Positions 38,288 to 44,265 of a stretch of DNA of 64,000 nt are shown here, piece by piece; positions within the stretch are counted from its first letter, which is position 1; each line of letters begins with the position of its first letter. The position numbers and the translations under genes were made by a program. The stretch covers positions 19,428 through 83,427 of the forward strand of contig CAJUBQ010000010.1 in assembly GCA_910584595.1 (NCBI GenBank), read 5' to 3'. Source of the DNA: an uncultured Eubacterium sp. Lineage in GTDB: Bacteria; Bacillota; Clostridia; Lachnospirales; Lachnospiraceae. The notes beneath the pieces were generated by a model. The model had not been told where the DNA came from. It was given only the letters and a program-made list of their open reading frames with translations, and did no database searches.

Positions 38288-38449
38288 TTAAAGATCCTTA
38301 CTTGCATAATAACGTGGCTTTCCACTTGTATTACAATCGTACAGACAATCGTATGCTCCCTGATGTCCTGCATATTTACATGGCTGCGTATCAACCTGTG
38401 ACATAACTTTTGCTATCTCTTTGTTTTTAATTTTCTTAATTTTCAACAT
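38288..38449 (-). CDS. Candidate RiPP precursor peptide 3
   Basis: 53 residues with GGAGG upstream. Basic leader (MLKIKKIKNKEIAKVM), then QVDT and a core QPCKYAGHQGAYDCLYDC followed by NTSGKPRYYASKDL. Cys at 24, 35 and 39. It differs from precursor 2 only at residue 40 (Asn instead of Thr). No double-Gly cleavage site. Placement between a radical SAM gene and a protease/exporter argues that this is the modified substrate. Too small to be found by usual gene callers. Confidence 0.85.
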   Translation of the reverse strand: MLKIKKIKNKEIAKVMSQVDTQPCKYAGHQGAYDCLYDCNTSGKPRYYASKDL

Positions 38450-38557
38450 AATTTTCCTCCTAATTTTTGCTTTTCAGCAATGCAATTTTCTTTTGAAAAA
38501 ATATCCACAACACTTCAATATCGGAATATGTAAATTGTATCAACACTTTAACATGGT

Positions 38558-38719
38558 TTATAGATCTTTGCTTGCATAATAACGTGGTTTTCCACTTGTG
38601 GTACAATCATACAGGCAATCATATGCCCCCTGATGTCCTGCATATTTACACGGCTGCGTATCGACCTGTGACATAACTTTTGCTATTTCTTTGTTTTTAA
38701 TCTTTTTAATTTTTAACAT
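38558..38719 (-). CDS. Candidate RiPP precursor peptide 2
   Basis: 53 residues with GGAGG upstream. Same layout as its neighbours: leader with KIKNKEIAKVMSQV, core QPCKYAGHQGAYDCLYDC, tail TTSGKPRYYASKDL, Cys at 24, 35 and 39. An overlapping longer open frame reads through from precursor 1 in another phase and reaches the same stop; the short start with the ribosome site is the real one. Near-identity with precursor 3 suggests a recent tandem copy. Confidence 0.85.
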   Translation of the reverse strand: MLKIKKIKNKEIAKVMSQVDTQPCKYAGHQGAYDCLYDCTTSGKPRYYASKDL

Positions 38720-38762
38720 AATTAGTTTTCCTCCAAATTTTTTCTTTTTAACATTATCACTT

Positions 38763-38924
38763 TTAGTTATACCGACTCTTATAGTAACGTGGTTTTCCAC
38801 TTGTGGTACAGTCATACAAACAATCGTATGCTCCCTGATCTCCCACATGCTTACATGGTTGTGCATTAACTTGTAACATAACTTTTGCCATCTCTCTGTT
38901 TTTTATTTTTTTAAATTCGAGCAT
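38763..38924 (-). CDS. Candidate RiPP precursor peptide 1 (most diverged)
   Basis: 53 residues with GGAGG 6 nt upstream. Leader MLEFKKIKNREMAKVM, then LQVNA and core QPCKHVGDQGAYDCLYDC with tail TTSGKPRYYKSRYN. All three Cys (24, 35, 39), the GAYDCLYDC block and TSGKPRYY are kept, while other positions vary. First of the three precursor genes and the nearest to the promoter after the radical SAM gene. Conservation of the Cys and Gly-Lys-Pro-Arg-Tyr-Tyr tail across the set suggests these are what the enzymes recognise or modify. Confidence 0.85.
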   Translation of the reverse strand: MLEFKKIKNREMAKVMLQVNAQPCKHVGDQGAYDCLYDCTTSGKPRYYKSRYN

Positions 38925-38984
38925 GCCTTTGCCTCCTCTCTTTTTGATGTATTTATAATAATTCCCTTTGGGAAATCATTATCT

Positions 38985-39989
38985 TCACTTAAATTCAATA
39001 CCATTCAATTCATAGATTAAATTTGTATAATTACAATCAGCCAAAGATGGCAATAAATAATCTCCTGTCTTTAGTTTATTGATAATCTTACATCTTGAAG
39101 CAGAGCAAAAATCTTTGATATCACATTCATGACAAACCTTATTGTCAAAATTAGAATAAGATAAAATCTCTTTATGCTTTTTCATGTTAATCCCAGACAT
39201 GACGTCCCCAATTTTAAATTCCTCATGTCCACATGAAACCAGACATGGAAATATTGATCCATCATAATAAATATGTTTATTATTTATCCCGCCGTTACAA
39301 TATCTTCCACAAAAAACAAGAGGTTCAATTATTGCAATCGCACTTTTTGGATATCTATTATGTAAAACCTTAATCTTTTTAATCTCCCTTTTTAAACTCT
39401 CAAATTGCGCTTCCGTCCAATTATTATCGTATGAGTTTATGCCTGGCACTATAAATTCGAAACCTTCTTCCAGGAGGTATTCAACATCATCACAAAGATC
39501 ATCAACTGTATCAGGATTAACTGTCATCCTAATACGCACCATTGGATTTTGGGCAATAATTTTTTTTGCATTTTTCATCACTAACCGGTGACTGCCTTTT
39601 CCTCCAGGAAAAATACGAATACGATCATGTGTGCCTTTTCTACCATCTATACTAAAAGTTAATTCCATATCATGTTCTCTTATAAAGTCCACCATTTCCC
39701 CATCCAATATCGTTCCATTTGTAGTTGCTGAAAAACTAAGTTTATATCTTTCTTTAAACTTTTTTTCTAATTGCTCCACGATACATCTTATAACTGCAAA
39801 ATTTAAAAAGGGTTCTCCACCATGAAAATTAACTAAGAGTTCTCTGTCTTCTTTGAAATCTTTTTCAATAAAATTAATAACCTCTTTTGCCATATTCATT
39901 GTCATATGCAAGTGTGGTTTGTCTAAACCCTCATAACAATATTTACATCTTAAATTGCAAGCTCCCGTAGTCCAAACTGTATATGACAT
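38985..39989 (-). CDS. Radical SAM/SPASM enzyme at the head of the RiPP operon
   Basis: A 334-residue enzyme with the radical SAM triad Cys11, Cys15, Cys18 (GACNLRCKYCYEG), HGGEP, and a C-terminal SPASM-like Cys set (CGRYCNG, FPCLVSCGHEEF, VCHECDIKDFCSASRC, ADCNYTN). There is no leader-binding domain, unlike the second radical SAM enzyme of the operon. It resembles the YydG/anaerobic-sulfatase-maturase branch of peptide maturases. First gene after the promoter with LytTR-type repeats. GGAGG lies upstream of the ATG. The chemistry on the substrate cannot be told from sequence. Confidence 0.88.
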   Translation of the reverse strand: MSYTVWTTGACNLRCKYCYEGLDKPHLHMTMNMAKEVINFIEKDFKEDRELLVNFHGGEPFLNFAVIRCIVEQLEKKFKERYKLSFSATTNGTILDGEMVDFIREHDMELTFSIDGRKGTHDRIRIFPGGKGSHRLVMKNAKKIIAQNPMVRIRMTVNPDTVDDLCDDVEYLLEEGFEFIVPGINSYDNNWTEAQFESLKREIKKIKVLHNRYPKSAIAIIEPLVFCGRYCNGGINNKHIYYDGSIFPCLVSCGHEEFKIGDVMSGINMKKHKEILSYSNFDNKVCHECDIKDFCSASRCKIINKLKTGDYLLPSLADCNYTNLIYELNGIEFK

Positions 39990-40134
39990 CTTTCTACCTC
40001 CGATTCATCTATTTTCTTCTCAACTCTATAATGGCATCTATATGAAGGCTCGTTCCGTACTTATTTTCTAAGAAACCTAGGCCATCTACCATGTTTGCAT
40101 TTAATTATTTTTTATGTTCCTCTTGACAATAATT

Positions 40135-40199
40135 AGTATACTCCAAATTCATTTTCATCTATCTATTTTTCTTAAATGACAATTTTAATGTCTTATTCG
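40135..40199 (-). promoter_or_regulatory. Predicted AgrA-controlled promoter of the RiPP operon
   Basis: Two 15-nt repeats on the plus strand, TATTTTTCTTAAATG (40164-40178) and TTAATGTCTTATTCG (40185-40199), start 21 bp apart. 23 nt from the near repeat lies a -10 box TATACT (minus strand, 40140-40135). No good -35. The same layout is seen before agrD and lanM; LytTR regulators bind direct repeats of this spacing. Confidence 0.65.
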
Positions 40200-40458
40200 C
40201 AGCAGACTTTTATTAAATATTACGCTTGTTACAATTTTACAAACTGATTAATGCAGAGTAGAAATGATTTTCTATGCCTTCCTCATTAATGCGTACGCAC
40301 GAATCTCTTTACCTATAAGTTAAAGTCTATTCTTATGATCGGGAACTTGATTGCACCACTTCTTCCATCCATACTATTAATGATGCCAACTCGCAGTTAA
40401 TACATTCAGAATCAAACGCCATGGTTTACCTGACTACTGTCCTATCTAAAACACAATC

Positions 40459-40488
40459 AAAAAAGAGCCGTTTCATCGGCTCTTTTTT
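40459..40488. terminator. Terminator after agrA
   Basis: GAGCCG pairs with CGGCTC around a 6-nt loop, flanked by six A on one side and six T on the other, so it can work on both strands. It lies about 15 nt after the agrA stop. Confidence 0.85.
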
Positions 40489-40502
40489 CAAGCAAAACTT
40501 AT

Positions 40503-41228
40503 TCATTTCCTTAGTCCTCTCACTAATCGCGCTGAAGTAAGACACTGTTCCCCATTCACCATGTATATAATTTTCTCGTGATAATTTATTTCTCTAATAT
40601 TATTTTTATTTACAATATAAGATCGATGACATTTATAAAATCTATTGTCCAAAGAACTTTCAATATCTTTCATTGTACCATAAAATTCCATTTGCCTGTT
40701 TTTGCAATGAATCATCATTTTATGAACTGTCGGAGAAGTCTCAAAAAACAAAATATCCTCATAAGGAATCGTATACATTCTTCCATTAATTTTAACAGAA
40801 AATATATCCTGCACTTTATTTCCTATAGAAAATCTCTGATCTGCCTCATGCAGACATTTGTTTAGACGCCTTCCAATTTCTTCATCTTCCTGATCTTTGA
40901 GTATAAAGTCTAAAGCTTCCAGTTGATAAATAAATGTCATATAACTCATTTCGGAATGTGTTGTAATGAATACAATAAATCCTCTAGAATCAATCTTTCG
41001 AATTTCCTTTGCAAGATCCAATCCTGACATATCTGTTCGCAAATCAACATCCAGAAAATAGATTCCTACTTGTTCACTCTGTCTGACGCTGTCCAAAACT
41101 TTATATGGATTATCTGCTGCCAGCACCAGTCTCATATCCAAGTCCTCCATGAGAATAATATTTTCTACCATAGTTTTTATTTTTTCTTTTTGTGCATCCT
41201 CATCTTCACATATATACACATTTAGCAT
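40503..41228 (-). CDS. agrA: LytTR-family response regulator of the Agr system
   Basis: 241 residues. The receiver has acidic residues in CEDEDAQ, the phosphoacceptor Asp in IYFLDVDLRTDMSG and a LytTR DNA-binding domain at about 140-241 (MYTIPYEDILFFET, NRFYKCHRSYIVNKNNI). AgrA regulators bind pairs of direct repeats about 21 bp apart, and such pairs lie before agrD, lanM and the RiPP operon. It has its own sigma-A promoter (41259-41287). Confidence 0.92.
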   Translation of the reverse strand: MLNVYICEDEDAQKEKIKTMVENIILMEDLDMRLVLAADNPYKVLDSVRQSEQVGIYFLDVDLRTDMSGLDLAKEIRKIDSRGFIVFITTHSEMSYMTFIYQLEALDFILKDQEDEEIGRRLNKCLHEADQRFSIGNKVQDIFSVKINGRMYTIPYEDILFFETSPTVHKMMIHCKNRQMEFYGTMKDIESSLDNRFYKCHRSYIVNKNNIREINYHEKIIYMVNGEQCLTSARLVRGLRK

Positions 41229-41756
41229 AATATTTCCCTCTTTTTTCTTGATAAGAAAAGTTTACAAAAAAAATGTTAAAGTGTCAATTACTTTTTACAT
41301 TCAATTTTTATCACATTTAAAATTCCAATTTTCAACATCTTTCCTTTTAATAGCATCAGAAAATTTTCTCTGTTAGCTTATGAACCTCTTCTACGCTCAG
41401 TAAGTGTCATCTGTTGTATTTTTCAATTTGCTCAAATTAAAAAGATCAAATCCTGACCTATTTTCTACCTCTTTTAAATATAGGATCAAAGTGTCCACGT
41501 GTTACTTCATAATTTTTGTATCTAAAAATAAGACAACTATAAAAATTAAATGAATACTGTATTTACTAATTATTTGCAATATATTATAGATTTTTTCTGC
41601 ATATCGTGCTTTTCCATTTTAATACGGATAAAACTTTTATATCTTTTCCTTTCGAGAAGTTTCTCTGTAACTTAGCAATTTTCAAATACAGTTATCTTTC
41701 TATCCTGATATAATGTTTTTCAATAGACTTCGTTATCATAATAGTAACATGTTGAA
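41229..41756. other. Intergenic region between agrA and agrD
   Basis: The agrA promoter lies at its left end. The remainder is AT-rich with no gene recognised. One short open stretch on the minus strand encodes VTRGHFDPIFKRGRK, which might be a gene remnant but could be chance. Confidence 0.5.
41259..41287 (-). promoter_or_regulatory. Sigma-A promoter of agrA
   Basis: TTGACA, a 17-nt spacer and TAAACT on the minus strand, about 30 nt before the agrA ATG. No LytTR-type repeats beside it. Confidence 0.75.
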
Positions 41757-41906
41757 CTACGCTTCCTGATGTTTGTTATCTTTCACCAAAGACTCTTTTA
41801 ATTCCTGAGGAATTATAATTTCATGACATGAAATATAGAGACTTTTGCCATTTGCGTGTTCTCCAAGTTTAATAATCATATCTTCTACTTTTTTTATCAA
41901 TTTCAT
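41757..41906 (-). CDS. agrD: AgrD-like autoinducing peptide precursor
   Basis: A 49-residue peptide with AAGGAG upstream. The amphipathic N-terminal helix (MKLIKKVEDMIIKLGEHANG) is followed by a short core with Ser26-Cys27 and then IIIPQELKESLV. Pro-x-Glu-Leu and an acidic C-terminal tail (KDNKHQEA) are the AgrD hallmark. The Cys or nearby Ser would form a (thio)lactone ring after AgrB cuts; the exact ring could not be assigned because the usual Cys-to-Pro spacing is unusually short (Cys27 to Pro33). It lies between agrA and agrC. Easily missed because of its size. Confidence 0.75.
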   Translation of the reverse strand: MKLIKKVEDMIIKLGEHANGKSLYISCHEIIIPQELKESLVKDNKHQEA

Positions 41907-41937
41907 TGTTCTTTCTCCTTGTTTTGATTTTATTTTT

Positions 41938-41969
41938 ATACTTATTATACATAAATATATAATAAGTAT
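41938..41969. repeat. Perfect 12-bp inverted repeat in the agrD promoter
   Basis: ATACTTATTATA (41938-41949) and TATAATAAGTAT (41958-41969) pair perfectly across 8 nt. The -10 box of agrD lies inside one arm. It could be a second operator or a leader hairpin; an AT-only palindrome may also be chance in such AT-rich DNA. Confidence 0.45.
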
Positions 41970-42008
41970 TATTTTTTGTCGTATTCGTTCAACTTTTTGT
42001 CTTAATCG
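41944..42008 (-). promoter_or_regulatory. Predicted AgrA-controlled promoter of agrD
   Basis: Two nearly identical repeats on the plus strand, TTTTTGTCGTATTCG (41973-41987) and TTTTTGTCTTAATCG (41994-42008), start exactly 21 bp apart. 23 nt beyond lies TATAAT (minus strand, 41949-41944). The -35 hexamer is poor (ATAATA), as expected for an activator-dependent promoter. Confidence 0.72.
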
Positions 42009-42058
42009 ATTTAAAAACTGTATTATTTATTTTTCATTCATTAATTTAACTATAGTTA

Positions 42059-42087
42059 TTGACGTATTTATTTTCCATTGCTATAAT
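42059..42087 (+). promoter_or_regulatory. Sigma-A promoter of agrC
   Basis: TTGACG, a 17-nt spacer and TATAAT on the plus strand, about 37 nt before the agrC ATG. Near-consensus and without repeats, so probably constitutive. Confidence 0.8.
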
Positions 42088-42123
42088 ATTTAGAAACTGT
42101 AGTTTATAAGGAGTCGATACATA

Positions 42124-43431
42124 ATGGAATTTATATATGATTTGAAATATACCATTGGATGGATACCCTTGTTTATTATTGGAATCTATAATCTGATCCA
42201 TCCCAGATTAAAAATAAGAAAATTAATCAGCCTTATTTTTATATGCACTTTCGGTTTTCTTGCTGGTGCAATATATTCGCAATATATTATGTTGATTACG
42301 GTTTTAATTGTTTTTATCTATATATATCATCTATATCACAATTTAACACCTTTATTAATGCTTCCACTCACCTATATTATAATTGTTATTATTGATAATA
42401 TATTGGAGCTATTATTTTACACCGTATTACACACCGATCATAGAACCTTAACACATACACCTATTACTTTTTTGTTTACCATATGTGAAGCTTTTATTGA
42501 TTATTGGATCACCTATTTTATCAGTAAAAAATTACACAAATATGTATTGCGCAGAACAGTACAATTGCCAAAAAAACTACTTTTAATGCTTTTTTTAAAC
42601 CTCATACTCTGCAGTGCAATTATTGCTGTAAATGTTTTTGCAGGAGCTAAACTTGGATATCAGTCTGCTGACGTTACGTTTACTATTATCCTCTGTGTCA
42701 TTTTCTTTATATTATCCAGTCTCCTTCTCATATATAGCATACGAAGCACACATGAAGCTGTCATGGCAAAAGAAAAATTAAAACAGTATGAACATTTAAA
42801 ACAATACACGGAAAATCTGGAACAAACATATAATAATTTGCGTTCCTTCAAACATGATTATGTGAATATTATAGCTTCAATCTCTTCCTATTTAGAAGAA
42901 AAGCAATATGAACGTTTAACCAAATATTTTTACAAACATATTGTTCCTACCCGTCAAAAACTAGTACAAAATACAGAGTCACTTAACAAACTAATGCATA
43001 TACGACAGCTGGAAATTAAAAGTCTTCTGTCATACAAACTTATGTACGCACTGGAGCAGGGTATATCTGTTCATGTAGATATACCTAACGATATTGAAGT
43101 GTTTCGGATGGAACCAGTTGAATTTACTCGCATCTTAGGAATTTATTTGGATAATGCTATAGAAGCTGCACATGAAACCTCAAAGCCAAGCATAGAACTT
43201 CATATTGCTGACTGTGGCACACATACTGCAATCTTATTGTCTAATACTTTTCTGAATCACGGACTATCCGTTGCAGATATGACTCGGCTTAATACTTCAA
43301 CCAAGGGTAAAGATCGTGGTATCGGACTAGCTAATGTGCAAATAATCCTAGGACGATATCCTGAAATATTCCACGAAACATATATTCGTGATAATTTTTT
43401 TATTCAGCATCTAGAACTGCCAAATGCTTAG
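42124..43431 (+). CDS. agrC: AgrC-type GHKL sensor kinase
   Basis: A 435-residue kinase with six or seven membrane helices in the first about 210 residues (the sensor for a cyclic peptide), a coiled coil at about 215-240 (KEKLKQYEHLKQYTENLEQ) and a GHKL kinase module. The phosphoacceptor is in FKHDYVN, the N-box is LDNAIEA and the lid is GKDRGIGLANV. AAGGAG lies upstream of the ATG. Transcribed opposite to all other island genes. Its stop overlaps the agrB stop on the other strand. Confidence 0.92.
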   Translation: MEFIYDLKYTIGWIPLFIIGIYNLIHPRLKIRKLISLIFICTFGFLAGAIYSQYIMLITVLIVFIYIYHLYHNLTPLLMLPLTYIIIVIIDNILELLFYTVLHTDHRTLTHTPITFLFTICEAFIDYWITYFISKKLHKYVLRRTVQLPKKLLLMLFLNLILCSAIIAVNVFAGAKLGYQSADVTFTIILCVIFFILSSLLLIYSIRSTHEAVMAKEKLKQYEHLKQYTENLEQTYNNLRSFKHDYVNIIASISSYLEEKQYERLTKYFYKHIVPTRQKLVQNTESLNKLMHIRQLEIKSLLSYKLMYALEQGISVHVDIPNDIEVFRMEPVEFTRILGIYLDNAIEAAHETSKPSIELHIADCGTHTAILLSNTFLNHGLSVADMTRLNTSTKGKDRGIGLANVQIILGRYPEIFHETYIRDNFFIQHLELPNA

Positions 43432-44006
43432 GCGCTTGGCAGTTTCTTTTTATATTTCCGGTTCACCCAAGGCAACAAAGACACTATTTCACATACCGTT
43501 CCAATAGCAAGCATTTTCCCTATTCCATATTTCGTATCAAAGATCGTGATCGACAGATATATAAGTATTAGCAAAATACTCCTCATTTTCATCGGTTTAT
43601 AGTATTGAGGCGAAATCGGATTATTTGTTGTTCCAGATGGCGCATACAATACAGCAACGACTACCGACAATAGTAGTACTACTGCTGCCACACCCAATGG
43701 AATCTTATTAACATGTGCCAATGCTCCTCCTCCAAGAACAACAGCAATAGATATCATCCAACAACCTATGTTTGTATTGCAATGGTAACCTCCCGCCTGG
43801 ATTCTCAGTGCTCCAAACCCTATCCAAACAACCAAACTTTCTTTTAAAATGCCTAACACTGCTCCAAAGTTTAGAATCACTATAATTTTTATAAGATTAT
43901 CAAGCAACACTTCTATACCATATTCTAATTTTATTTGCTCGATATGTCCTCTTGGATAATAATTATTCAGCCAGTTTGTCATACACACTGCAAACCTATG
44001 TTCCAT
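43428..44006 (-). CDS. agrB: AgrB-type peptide-processing membrane protease
   Basis: 192 residues with about six membrane helices. The catalytic pair is His75 and Cys82 in GGYHCNTNIGC, matching the AgrB motif R-x-x-x-G-G-x-H-x-x-x-x-x-x-C. AgrB cuts AgrD and forms the (thio)lactone. It lies 260 bases after lanM on the same strand and is not next to agrD; AGGAAAGG is upstream of the ATG. Confidence 0.93.
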   Translation of the reverse strand: MEHRFAVCMTNWLNNYYPRGHIEQIKLEYGIEVLLDNLIKIIVILNFGAVLGILKESLVVWIGFGALRIQAGGYHCNTNIGCWMISIAVVLGGGALAHVNKIPLGVAAVVLLLSVVVAVLYAPSGTTNNPISPQYYKPMKMRSILLILIYLSITIFDTKYGIGKMLAIGTVCEIVSLLPWVNRKYKKKLPSA

Positions 44007-44265
44007 ATTTCACCTTTCCTTTGCCGTATATAAATTAACATAAGTGTTACCATTCTATAATAATCTATCATGTGTTTCATCTTTTGCTATTTCTTCATGC
44101 TTTAATACAGCAATCCAATCTATACCTATAATCACAAACTATCGAAATGACTATAGCGATTCATTCCTTCAATTAATACTGCACAAGCAAATAACGAAAC
44201 AAACCCCACATATTATTCCTATGGCTTTTCGCATTTACACTAAAGCAGCATACTTTTTCTATGAT

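Larger units (their letters stand above)
39990..40502. other. Intergenic region between the RiPP operon and agrA
   Basis: It carries the operon promoter with its LytTR-type repeats and the agrA terminator. No convincing small gene was found in the rest. Confidence 0.6.

Noticed and set aside
38558..38866. A 102-codon open frame ending at the same stop as precursor 2
   Set aside because: Its upstream half runs through precursor 1 in another phase and has no ribosome site. The 53-codon start with GGAGG matches its two sister genes.
41400..41560. Transposase or other gene remnant between agrA and agrD
   Set aside because: Only one 15-residue stretch looked gene-like, with no second conserved piece to support it.
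44007..44265. Second agrD-like or other small gene between lanM and agrB
   Set aside because: The minus strand holds only interrupted short frames (for example a 21-codon hydrophobic one) without ribosome sites or an AgrD-type Pro-x-Glu-Leu motif.
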